DNA of 50,422 nt from JBBQNJ01 sp038329845 (GTDB lineage Bacteria; Planctomycetota; Phycisphaerae; Tepidisphaerales; Tepidisphaeraceae), in NCBI GenBank assembly GCA_038329845.1, contig JBBQNJ010000030.1:1-50422 (forward strand). The letters run 5' to 3'. Positions 42,601 through 50,422 of the stretch are shown in pieces (position 1 is the stretch's first letter; each line of letters begins with the position of its first letter). The notes beneath the pieces were generated by a model. The model did not search any database. It was given only the letters and a program-made list of their open reading frames with translations, and was not told the origin of the DNA. A program made the position numbers and the translations under genes.

Positions 42601-43307
42601 GCGATCTCCGCAAGACCTTCACCGCCGAAGACTACATCGCGGTGTTGCGGACCGGCAATTTTGGCCGCTCTTCAAATGGCCTCAACCGCGCCGACTTGGG
42701 AATCCGCCCCGAGCTTTACAAACAGATCGCCGGCATCCAGTTATTCGCCCCGGCCAACTGGCTGTGCTATGCCAACCTGCCCGACTACCTGAACTATTTT
42801 CAGACTTCCGACGGACTGGCGGTGAGCAATCCGGTCTCCTACGACGAGATCGCATCGCGCGCCATCAACCCCAAGTTCGAAGGGAATATGATCGTTCCAG
42901 CGGGCCCGCCATTCAGCATGGCGCTGGAACTGCTGGCATATTTCCACGGCGACGCACGCACCCTGAACTATACCGTCTACACCTATGGCCGCGGATTTGC
43001 CCAGGCACACCGACGATTCGCCCAGGCGTTTCTCGCCCTGCCCGCCATCCCCGGCTCGGTGGTCGATCAAGGCGACGACGACCTGAAGGTGCGAATCTAT
43101 CCCTGCGCCGGCGGGAGATACCTCGGCGTGGCCTACCGCGGCTATGAGGCAAGGAAGCTCTCGATCAGGATCCCGCAAATCGGCACCGCCGCGACGGTGA
43201 AGGACCTCGTGTCCCGCCAGACAATGCCGGCGCGGATCATCGACGGCGAACTGCGCATCGAAATCGATTCCGGGCCGATGGAACTGAACGCTTTTCTGAT
43301 CGAATAG
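39624..43307 (+). CDS. Large secreted glycoside-hydrolase-like protein with GH2-type sugar-binding domain
   Basis: Protein of 1227 residues with a signal peptide (1-25, ending TILAQ). Residues about 50-205 form a carbohydrate-binding-like sandwich. Residues about 215-370 match the jelly-roll domain of GH2 enzymes (ISLAGEWRFAVDP, FDDSAWKVLRAGLPWE, then WYRQQIFVP). The C-terminal half (about 705-1130) looks like a TIM barrel (RILSFDWERQPDHHPDDLVRYAKLMGYNAI, YIPRIEWGG, VYYYNWDGDKFSLIEPD) and is followed by a beta domain ending MELNAFLIE. I cannot assign a CAZy family or name the catalytic carboxylates. GGAGG precedes the start. Last gene of the cassette, the likely degradative enzyme that the regulator controls. 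Confidence 0.8.
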   Translation: MKFVASIHGLALLLTGLFCSATILAQPLVPFGEGVAVKPGDIKPKNAQSVAIECFGPEMASRWEVESPAPDQTTPPFAIEDQDGRKSLRIETAALTPNRSTVRILLPGDGPANGDVWARIQAGYISFLCSSQKPATLSLHLLQRGKSAGSYQARFSAEPGEWRRIILPIDQFGLRSFRNVAGIGFRVVRADEGTNVSISDLRVGSVPYTDDSWKSRRVAISLAGEWRFAVDPAERGMQETWHADRFDDSAWKVLRAGLPWEAQGIDHYGWGWYRQQIFVPKELEGVPMSLTLAKIASDDDAWFNGRRVGGWSGEYKYENQLLRSYTIPAEQIRYGQNNSIALRFWGGDLSFIGKKSGLVSGPLVAELDPYRPRMRVPGGKAVPAELFDLSDAQHGMPLEIVFPFPAEMAREPGVVLNYRLSDALGNGIQSGRVPLAAPATGPAEAVVAIDRQTSQILYLRGRLRATLILEDAAGRPLYIGSRAFDQLSFARRDLTPLAELPQTVEPTPYGQLKLIDEIDCSAPLADEAHPYLQSGYDHALLRMTPGGPVDVKVRPILGKPARETPFGWFAYRIGRGKLKPHSMYLLRIEYPEDQPRFAAVEVQTGQNYMDIGWKNGVGKDDVYDNWPLSRSWQWFDVIVPLDDQTVGTGGTGSAAAENGFWIYFMNKMKPGVYYSMWSAGPAVGRIKLYEIDAEKNAPVIERPKGLPSRILSFDWERQPDHHPDDLVRYAKLMGYNAISPVILKWAFANYSDPLNGYRPIVIDDRDYWAGKDYDPAKGQDATSPIPLRQSQHARYLQATKEYGVRYIPRIEWGGSLDLPKQAWAMDVNGEPTKPNRFAKWCTNLLHPAAWDDLQKLMEHLIKPYAKDNPQLSGVLWRIRSNRLPISYGPDDIRLFSSETGTPLPLGAEAQWAAWAAGEIKAKYDAWWHEKRARFHARLVNLLKSYRDDLAVYYYNWDGDKFSLIEPDLTAWAFVQNVVKTDGTGGKAAYLRERDLRKTFTAEDYIAVLRTGNFGRSSNGLNRADLGIRPELYKQIAGIQLFAPANWLCYANLPDYLNYFQTSDGLAVSNPVSYDEIASRAINPKFEGNMIVPAGPPFSMALELLAYFHGDARTLNYTVYTYGRGFAQAHRRFAQAFLALPAIPGSVVDQGDDDLKVRIYPCAGGRYLGVAYRGYEARKLSIRIPQIGTAATVKDLVSRQTMPARIIDGELRIEIDSGPMELNAFLIE

Positions 43308-43312
43308 CCCAA

Positions 43313-43326
43313 GAGCGAGAACGCTC
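43313..43326. terminator. Small hairpin between convergent genes
   Basis: GAGCG-AGAA-CGCTC, a 5-bp stem in the 44-base gap between the hydrolase stop and the apgM stop. No T-tract on either side, so termination activity is uncertain. Confidence 0.3.
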
Positions 43327-43351
43327 GCCTCAGTTCCTCCCCCGAAGCGGC

Positions 43352-44554
43352 TCAGCGCCAGTTGCCGCTGTGCAGGAAGTATTCCATCAGCTCGTGGCCG
43401 CGATCGATTTTCAGGTCGCTGGCGGCGGCGTTTTTCTCGCTGTAAGGCGCGGTCACCACCGAGCGAATCCGCGTTCCGGCCATGGCGAAGGGGCTGGGAG
43501 CGTATCCGTGGCGCCGAGTGGCGATGTTGGTCGGGTGGTCGGGCATCACCAAGAGCCGCCATTGGGGGAATGTCTTGAGCTTCTCTAGAACTGGGCCGAC
43601 GATGTACCGATCGATGTGTTCGATCGCCTGAATTTTCGTTTGCACATCCGCCTGGTGGCTGGCCTCATCCGGCGATTCGATATGACTGAACACCAAGTCG
43701 TATTCATCCAGCATGTCGCACGTCGCCTTGCCCTGCCCGGCATAATTGGTGTCGTGGAAACTGGTCATCCCCTCGACTTCCCGCACGTCCCAACCCAGCA
43801 GCACCGCCAATCCGCGAAGCAGGTCCACCCCGGTGATCATGCATCCGCGCTGGACCTTGAACTTCTCGGCGAACTTCGGCAGATCCGCGGCGTGTCCCTG
43901 ACCCCACAGCCATACCTGCGATGCCGGGTTCAGCCCCAACTGGATCCGCGCCTGATTGATCTCGTGGCCCGTGAACACCTCGCGCGATCGGTCGATGATC
44001 TGGCGCAGCATCGCCGAACCGGTCCCGCGCGGAAGATACTTCGCCGCCGGCTGATCGGGGATTTCATGCGGCGGCGTCGTCTTCACGTCGATCGGATCGC
44101 TCCCGCGGTAGATCATCAAGTTGCGATAGCTCACGCCGTAATGGAACTCGATCCCCGCCATCGACAGCACGCTCTTGAGGTCGGCGATCAGCCGCTGCGC
44201 CTCGGCGTTGCTGATCCCCCCCGCCGAATGGTCTTTCATAATCCCATCGACGACGGTGATGAGATTGCAGCGAAACACCCAGTCGCTGGCGGCGAGCGGG
44301 ATCTGCTGGGCCGCGGCCTCGAGCGGGGCGCGGCCGGTGTGATATCGCCGCGGGTCGTAGCCCAGCAGCGTCATCGTCGCCACGTCCGAACCCGATTCGA
44401 ACCCTTTCGGAACGGTGCGGGCCAGACCCTGGCGACCTTCCAAGGCCACGCGGTCCATGTTGGGCGTTTGTGCCGCTTCCAGCGGCGTGGCGCCGTCCAG
44501 TTCATCCAGCGGCTCATCGGCCGCGCCGTCGGGAATGATAATCGCGTATTTCAT
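43352..44554 (-). CDS. apgM: Cofactor-independent phosphoglycerate mutase, archaeal (ApgM) type
   Basis: Alkaline-phosphatase-fold enzyme of 400 residues that interconverts 3- and 2-phosphoglycerate in glycolysis and gluconeogenesis without 2,3-bisphosphoglycerate. Marks are IIIPDGAADEP (metal Asp9), GSDVATMTLLGYDP with the phospho-acceptor Ser near residue 54-56, GRAPLEAAAQQI, SHIESPDEASHQAD and MPDHPTNIATRRHG. Length and motif order match the archaeal class, not GpmI. The start at 44554 has GAGGAG upstream. Divergent from ettA with about 130 bases between. Confidence 0.92.
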   Translation of the reverse strand: MKYAIIIPDGAADEPLDELDGATPLEAAQTPNMDRVALEGRQGLARTVPKGFESGSDVATMTLLGYDPRRYHTGRAPLEAAAQQIPLAASDWVFRCNLITVVDGIMKDHSAGGISNAEAQRLIADLKSVLSMAGIEFHYGVSYRNLMIYRGSDPIDVKTTPPHEIPDQPAAKYLPRGTGSAMLRQIIDRSREVFTGHEINQARIQLGLNPASQVWLWGQGHAADLPKFAEKFKVQRGCMITGVDLLRGLAVLLGWDVREVEGMTSFHDTNYAGQGKATCDMLDEYDLVFSHIESPDEASHQADVQTKIQAIEHIDRYIVGPVLEKLKTFPQWRLLVMPDHPTNIATRRHGYAPSPFAMAGTRIRSVVTAPYSEKNAAASDLKIDRGHELMEYFLHSGNWR

Positions 44555-44611
44555 CGTCCATCTCCTCGCCCGATCTTCTCGGAAGGCATCGCCTTGCGCG
44601 CCCGTCGCCCG

Positions 44612-44629
44612 CCGGCGCTTTTTCGCCGG
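44612..44629. repeat. CCGGCG-CTTTTT-CGCCGG hairpin between apgM and ettA
   Basis: A 6-bp perfect stem with a T-rich loop in the intergenic region of divergent genes. It may be part of either leader. I could not pick out promoter hexamers around it. Confidence 0.35.
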
Positions 44630-44686
44630 ATGCGCCGCGCCCGGGATTCTATCCGCAACGCCTTTCGGCTACCCTACCCCCCTCTC

Positions 44687-46381
<1,695 letters not shown>

Positions 46382-46384
46382 TCT

Positions 46385-46564
46385 TGCCCCATTTTCCCCA
46401 AAGCCCGAAGCTCTTGTCTCGCCACTCGCTGTAAGCGCCGTCGTAGGCCGTCGCCTGCGCCGCGCTCAGCCCCACCGCGCGAAGTTCACGGCGATGCCCG
46501 TGTTAAAGTGATCGGACCACGCCAGCAACCCGGCGTCGGTATCAGGCAGGTATGTCTTGGCCAT
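46385..46564 (-). pseudogene. Frameshifted relic of a small planctomycete protein
   Basis: From the ATG at 46564, with AAAGGAAA upstream, the minus strand reads MAKTYLPDTDAGLLAWSDHF, then NTGIAVNFARWG and a stop. In the next frame the homology seems to go on: VGLSAAQATAYDGAYSEWRDKSFGLWGK. This resembles a recurring planctomycete hypothetical protein that begins MAKTYLP and continues GLTAAQATAY; that is memory, not a search. A single-base change near 46470-46480 split the frame, and the 3' part is lost against the ettA stop. Function of the parent family unknown. Confidence 0.5.
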
Positions 46565-46791
46565 GATGGTTTCCTTTCGGGAAAACTCAGTTGCCCCGAC
46601 AGCCGACCGGCAAATCGCCGGTGCAATAAACCATCAAGGCTTACCCATCCCATCGGCCAACGCTATTGCGACTTAACCAGAAACCAGAATGAATTTGACG
46701 TTTTCCCCCACCCCGCCCAATCGCCCGATAAAACCCCAAGTCTCGCGCTAATAGACCCCCACCGTGTACGCGAAGACTTTATTCTCATTAG
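46565..46791. other. Gene-free stretch before the minisatellite
   Basis: Relatively AT-richer sequence with no coding frame of note. It separates the frameshifted relic from the 21-bp repeat array. I see no promoter or RNA I can name. Confidence 0.4.
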
Positions 46792-46989
46792 CAAACGCCG
46801 CGTTCGCATCTACAAACGCCGCGTTCGTATCTACAAACGCCGCATTCGCATCTACAAACGCCGCATTCGTATCTATAAACGCCGCGTTCGTATCTACAAA
46901 CGCCGCGTTCGCATCTACAAACGCCGCATTCGTATCTACAAACGCCGCGTTCGTATCTACAAATGCCGCGTTCTCATCTGCAAACGCCC
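46792..46989. repeat. 21-bp tandem repeat array (minisatellite), nine and a half copies
   Basis: Units of CAAACGCCGCGTTCGTATCTA run head to tail from 46792 to 46980, nine full copies plus a partial one. They vary mainly at two positions (G/A in CGCGTTC and T/C in GTATC). The unit is a multiple of three, so frames on both strands stay open: NAAFVST or KRRVRIY on plus, DTNAAFV on minus. The variable sites do not fall at third-codon positions consistently in any frame, so I see no sign of coding selection. No spacers, so not a CRISPR. Confidence 0.9.
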
Positions 46990-47008
46990 CATGCGGTACA
47001 GTATATAG

Positions 47009-47092
47009 TGTGGAAGCACCCGCCCGCCGTGTGATTAACCCAACGGGCGGATGAATGAGGGATGACAGCTTTTCCGCGCCTATACTCGGCAG
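47009..47092 (-). repeat. Ankyrin-unit downstream flank, copy 1
   Basis: The segment with GTGGAAGCACCC, the stem CCGCCCG (47020-47026) / CGGGCGG (47044-47050), then CAGCTTTTCCGCGCC just after the ankyrin stop. It recurs almost unchanged at 47882-47965 and 49861-49943, each time downstream of an ankyrin gene. It may hold the shared transcript-end hairpin. No T-tract. Confidence 0.7.
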
Positions 47093-47773
47093 CTATTCTG
47101 TGCCGCCATGCTGGCGCAGCAATTCCGCCACGTCCTTGTGGCCCTCTTTCGCGGCCCAGTGCAAAGGCGTCAAGCCGTCCTTGGCCTTGGCGTTGACGTC
47201 GGCCTTACTGGCCAGCAGCAATTTCACCACGGCCTTGTGGCCCATAGCCGCTGCCCGGTGCAAAGGTGTCGAGCCGTCGTTGGTCTTGGCGTTGACATCG
47301 GCCTTGCCCGCCAGCAGCAATTCCACCACGTCCTTGTTGCCCTTAATCGCTGCATAGTGCAAAGGCGTCCAGCCGTCGTTGGTCTTGGCGTTGACATCGG
47401 CCTTGCCCGCCAGCAGCAATTCCACCACGTCCTTGCGGCCCATAGCCGCTGCCCAGTGCAAAGGCGTCCAGCCGTCGTTGTCCTTGGCGTTGACATCGGC
47501 CTTGCTGGCCAGCAGCAATTCCGCCACGTCCTTGTGGCCCATAGCCGCTGCAACGTGCAAAGGCGTCCAGCCGTCGTTGTATTTACTAAAAACCAAATCA
47601 GGATTGGCTTTGAGCAGCGACTGAACCTTGTCCAAGTCGCCGGCCTCGGCCGCGTCATGAATCTCGCCGCCGAAGGCCAGGCCGCCCCCGGCCAGCACAA
47701 GCAGCATGACAACGCATGTACGCAAAAGCAGGGACCGGACGGTACGGGAAATGAAGGGTTGCGAAATACTCAT
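47093..47773 (-). CDS. Exported ankyrin-repeat protein (copy 1, intact)
   Basis: Protein of 226 residues. The N-terminal hydrophobic helix (about 11-35, TVRSLLLRTCVVMLLVLAGGGLAFG) is a signal peptide, so the repeats would lie in the periplasm or outside. An N-cap repeat (IHDAAEAGDLDKVQSLLKANPDLVFSKYNDG) is followed by five 33-residue ankyrin repeats of pattern WTPLHxAAxxGHKDVxELLLASKADVNAKxND and a C-cap ending ELLRQHGGTE. AGGAG precedes the ATG. The two genes to its right share signal, cap and flanks, so it belongs to a tandem family. Partner unknown; ankyrin repeats usually mediate protein binding. Confidence 0.92.
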   Translation of the reverse strand: MSISQPFISRTVRSLLLRTCVVMLLVLAGGGLAFGGEIHDAAEAGDLDKVQSLLKANPDLVFSKYNDGWTPLHVAAAMGHKDVAELLLASKADVNAKDNDGWTPLHWAAAMGRKDVVELLLAGKADVNAKTNDGWTPLHYAAIKGNKDVVELLLAGKADVNAKTNDGSTPLHRAAAMGHKAVVKLLLASKADVNAKAKDGLTPLHWAAKEGHKDVAELLRQHGGTE

Positions 47774-47881
47774 CGGTGTCTCCTGAAGTTTGAACAGCGA
47801 TATTCTGGATTATCCCAAGACAATCATGTTCCGATACGAATGAAATTGCAACGGGAGATGAAACGCGGACGAAGCATGTAG

Positions 47882-47965
47882 GGTGGAAGCACCCGCCCGC
47901 AGTGTGATTAACCCAACGGGCGGATGAATGAGGGATGACAGCTTTTCCGCGCCTATACTCGGCGG
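47882..47965 (-). repeat. Ankyrin-unit downstream flank, copy 2
   Basis: Near-identical to 47009-47092, with stem CCGCCCG (47893-47899) / CGGGCGG (47917-47923). The adjoining start-side flank of copy 1 (about 47774-47881, GATATTCTGGATTATCCCAAGACAATCATG) is likewise repeated at 49752-49860. The whole gene plus both flanks was therefore duplicated. Confidence 0.75.
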
Positions 47966-49751
47966 CTAATATTTGCCGCCGTGCTGGCGCAGCAATTCCG
48001 CCACGTCCTCGTAGCCGCCCATCGCTGCCTCGTGCAAAGGCGTCCTGCCGTCTTTGTCCTTGGCGTTGACATCGGCCTTGCTCGCCAGCAGCAATTCCGC
48101 CACGTCCTTGTAGCCCGTAAACGCTGCAACGTGCAAAGGCGTCAAGCCGTCTTTGTTCTTGGCGTTGACATCGGCCTTGCTGGCCAGCAGCAATTCCACC
48201 ACGTCCTTCTGGCCCATACCCGCTGCATAGTGCAAAGGCGTCTGGCCTATGTTGCTCTTGGCGTTGACATCGGCCTTGCTGGCCAGCAGCAATTCCGCCA
48301 CGGCCTTGTAGCCCCAAGACGCTGCCCAGTGCAAAGGCGTCTTGCCGTTGTTTTCCTTGGCGTTGACATCGGCCTTGCTGGCCAGCAGCAATGCCGCCAC
48401 GTCCTTGTGGCCCTTATCCGCTGCATAGTTGCAAAGGCGTCCAGCCGATGTTGTCCTCGGCGTTGACATCGGCCTTGCTGGCCAGCAGCAATGCCGCCAC
48501 GTCCTTGTGACCATTAGCCGCTGCATAGTGCAAAGGCGTCCGGTCGTATTTGTCCTTGGCGTTGACATCGGCCTTGCTGGCCAGCAGCAGTTCCGCCACG
48601 GCCTTCTGGCCATTATCCGCTGCGACGTGCAAAGGCGTCGAGCCGTCGTTGTCCTTGGCGTTGACATCGGCCTTGCTGGCCAGCAGCAATTCCACCACGT
48701 CCTTGTGGACCCTACCCGCTGCCCAGTGCAAAGGCGTCCGGCCGTCTTTGTTCTTGGCGTTGACATCGGCCTTGCTGGCCAGCAGCAATTATGCCACGTC
48801 CTTGTGGCCGTTAGCCGCTGCATGGTGCAAAGGCGTCCAGTCGTATTCGTCCTTGGCGTTGACATCGGCCTTGCTGGCCAGCAGAAATTCCGCCACATCC
48901 TTCTGGCCCTTATCCGCTGCCCAGTGCAAAGGCGTCCAGTCTTTGAAGTTCTTGGCGTTGACATCGGCCTTGCTGGCCAGCAGCAATTTCGCCACGTCCT
49001 TGTGGCCATTAAACACTGCCAAGTGCAAAGGCGTCAAACCGTCTTTGTCTATGGCGTTGACATCGGCCTTGCTGGCCAGCAGCAATTCCGCCACGTCCTT
49101 CTGGCCGCTAAACACTGCTTGGCGCAAAGGTGTCCCGCCGTCTTTGTCCTTGGCGTTGACATCGGCCTTGCTCACCAGCAGCAATTCCACCACGTCCTTC
49201 TGGCCGCTAAACACTGCTTGGCGCAAAGGTGTCCCGCCGTCGTTGTCCCTGGCGTTGACATCGGCCTTGCTCAGCAGCAGCAATTCCGCCACGTCCTTGC
49301 GGCCCGTAACCGCTGCCCAGTGCAAAGGCGTCCAGCCGTCGTTGTCCCTGGCGTTGACATCGGCCTTGCTGGCCAGCAGCAATTCCGCCACGTCCTTGTG
49401 GCCCTTAACCGCTGCCCAGAGCAAAGGCGTCGAGTCGTATGTGTCGTCTTTACTAAAAACCAAATCAGGATTGGCTTTGAGCAGCGACTTGACCTTAGCC
49501 AAGTCGCCAGCCTCGGCCGCGTCATGAATCTTGCCATTCTCGGCCGCTGATTGGTTTGAATCAGGCTTCTTAGATTCGTCTGCTTTGTCGCCAGCCTTGG
49601 CCGCGTCATGAATCTTGCCATTCTCGGCCGCGTCATGAATCGCGCTGGGGGCGCCGACGCAGCCCCCGGCCAGCACAAGCAGCATGACAACGCATGTACG
49701 CAAAAGCAGGGACCGGACGGTACGGCTAATGAAGGGTTGCGGAATACGCAT
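47966..49751 (-). pseudogene. Exported ankyrin-repeat gene (copy 2, large), broken by a stop and a frameshift
   Basis: Starts at the ATG at 49751 with AGGAG upstream and a lipoprotein-like leader (VVMLLVLAGGC). An N-terminal segment with a repeated IHDAAENGK phrase precedes about fifteen 33-residue ankyrin repeats. Within the seventh repeat the usual GCGGAATTG becomes GCATAATTG, giving an in-frame TAA (48789-48791). The same frame then continues with good repeats until an extra T in CATAGTTGC (48429-48430) shifts it. The final repeats and the C-cap ELLRQHGGKY are in the next frame, to the stop at 47966. As written it yields a 320-residue protein cut mid-repeat; that shorter product might still fold. 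Confidence 0.85.
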
Positions 49752-49860
49752 TGGTGTCTCCTGGGGTTTCAACGGTGATATTCTGGATTATCCCAAGACA
49801 ATCATGCTCCGACACGAATGAAATTGCAACGGGAGATGAAACGCGGACGAAGCATGCAGT

Positions 49861-49943
49861 GTGGAAGCACCCGCCCGCAGTGTGATTAACCCAACGGGCG
49901 GATGAATGATGGATGTCAGCTTTTCCGCGCCTGTACTCGGCAG
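49861..49943 (-). repeat. Ankyrin-unit downstream flank, copy 3
   Basis: Third copy of the shared flank, stem CCGCCCG (49871-49877) / CGGGCGG (49895-49901), followed by the CAGCTTTTCCGCGCC element before the copy-3 stop. Confidence 0.7.
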
Positions 49944-50228
49944 CTATTCTGTGCCGCCGTGCTGGCGCAGCAATTTCGCCACGTCCTCCTGGCCATTACG
50001 CGCTGCCCAGTGCAAAGGCGTCAAGCCGTCGTCGTCCTTGCTAAAAACCAATTCGGGATTGGCTTGGAGCAGCGACTTGACCTTGGCCAAGTCGCCGGCC
50101 TTGGCCGCGTCGTGGATCTCGCCGCCGAAGGCCAGGCCGCTCCCAGCCAGCACCAGCAGCAGGGCGACGACGGTGCGCAAAAGCGGGGAGCGGACGGTAC
50201 GGCTCATGAAGGGTTGCGGATTGCTCAT
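49944..50228 (-). CDS. Exported mini-ankyrin protein (copy 3, reduced)
   Basis: Protein of 94 residues. It has the same signal type (SRTVRSPLLRTVVALLLVLAGSGLAFGG), the N-cap IHDAAKAGDLAKVKSLLQANPELVFSKDDDG, one ankyrin repeat (LTPLHWAARNGQEDVAKLL) and the C-cap RQHGGTE. GGGAGA lies before the ATG at 50228. Unlike copies 1 and 2 it lacks the common upstream flank: only about 10 bases past the ATG match, then the sequence becomes a methyltransferase fragment in the same frame. An alternative start at 50405 would give a 153-residue chimera. It probably either uses another promoter or is silent. Confidence 0.75.
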   Translation of the reverse strand: MSNPQPFMSRTVRSPLLRTVVALLLVLAGSGLAFGGEIHDAAKAGDLAKVKSLLQANPELVFSKDDDGLTPLHWAARNGQEDVAKLLRQHGGTE

Positions 50229-50282
50229 TGGTGTCTCCCGAAGAAGCGGATGGGGATTGACCCACTTCCCGACGCGGGGACC

Positions 50283-50405
50283 GGGGAGATGGCTGAGTTG
50301 TTCGAGGTTGTCGCCGCAATAGACGATGCGGGTGTCGAGCAGGGAGGATGGGCGGCCTGCGGCGGGCGGTGGAATCACGGCGGCGGACTTCCCCTTTTTG
50401 GCCAT
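50283..50405 (-). pseudogene. N-terminal fragment of a site-specific DNA methyltransferase
   Basis: From the ATG at 50405 the minus strand reads MAKKGKSAAVIPPPAAGRPS, then SLLDTRIVYCGDNLEQLSHLP. This resembles the start of adenine-specific (type III-like) methyltransferases, where D-T-R-x-x-Y-C-G-D-N-L-E-Q-L precedes the DPPFNS catalytic motif. The catalytic part is absent: after residue 41 the frame leaves the family and runs into the ankyrin copy-3 leader. Only about 17 bases remain to the window edge, so the upstream context is unseen. Family call is from memory of the N-terminal pattern. Confidence 0.5.
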
Positions 50406-50422
50406 GGTCACAATGATAATGG

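Noticed and set aside
43616..44686. N-terminal extension of EttA
   Set aside because: Antisense to apgM; EttA's natural N-terminus begins at 44687.
46792..46989. CRISPR array
   Set aside because: Units are contiguous with no unique spacers, and no cas gene is present.
46508..47008. Protein rich in KRRVRIY repeats as a real basic peptide gene
   Set aside because: The frame is a by-product of the 21-bp repeat; other frames are equally open, and there is no ribosome-binding site or conserved flank.
48429..49550. 373-residue plus-strand frame with GVDIGLAGQQQFRHVL repeats
   Set aside because: Antisense shadow of the ankyrin repeats, whose consensus, signal peptide and caps are on the minus strand.

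Overview
The window looks like a chromosome segment of a high-GC Planctomycetota bacterium, most likely class Phycisphaerae. This rests on gene families, not on any rRNA, which the window lacks. Pointers are prepilin-like proteins with an FTLVELLVVIGVIA leader, PEP-CTERM proteins, secreted sulfatase and glycoside-hydrolase genes, a bacterial topoisomerase VI, and remnants of a REP-associated (RAYT) transposase. I found no tRNA, rRNA, CRISPR array or prophage.

Layout. 90-2237 (-) is elongation factor G, preceded by a structured gene-free stretch. 2942-7659 (-) is a carbohydrate cassette: PEP-CTERM protein, clan GH-A-like hydrolase with a duplicated C-terminal domain, and pseudopilin, behind a strong promoter. 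8023-11862 (-) is a giant secreted LamG/hydrolase-like protein. It is divergent from and touching a fumarylacetoacetase-family gene and an AEC transporter that carries a low-complexity insertion. 13908-16050 holds a terminator, a decayed RAYT transposase, REP-like repeats and a sulfatase. 16247-20483 (+) carries cdsA, lpxB, an NtrC-type regulator and an ErpA/IscA-type protein. 20554-23253 (+) is a large secreted protein with a palindrome at its start codon. 23347-27390 (-) is a topoisomerase VI B/A locus with an MNT/HepT pair between the two subunits. 27695-33501 (+) is the wall-synthesis cluster ftsW-murG-murC-murB-ddl. 33512-34330 (-) is an orphan trpA, followed by a truncated enolase-superfamily gene.

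35170-43307 (+) is a second carbohydrate cassette: GntR/LacI-type regulator, PEP-CTERM protein, pseudopilin, CBM9-like lipoprotein and large glycoside hydrolase. The two cassettes share the same parts in different order, which suggests a repeated functional module for sensing and digesting polysaccharide at the cell surface. 43352-46381 holds apgM and ettA.

The right end (46382-50422) is a decaying, repeat-rich region. It contains a frameshifted small-gene relic, a 21-bp minisatellite, three tandemly duplicated exported ankyrin genes (the largest broken by a stop and a frameshift), and a methyltransferase 5' fragment joined in frame to the third ankyrin copy. No experimental function is known to me for any gene here; functions are read from motifs and family memory.
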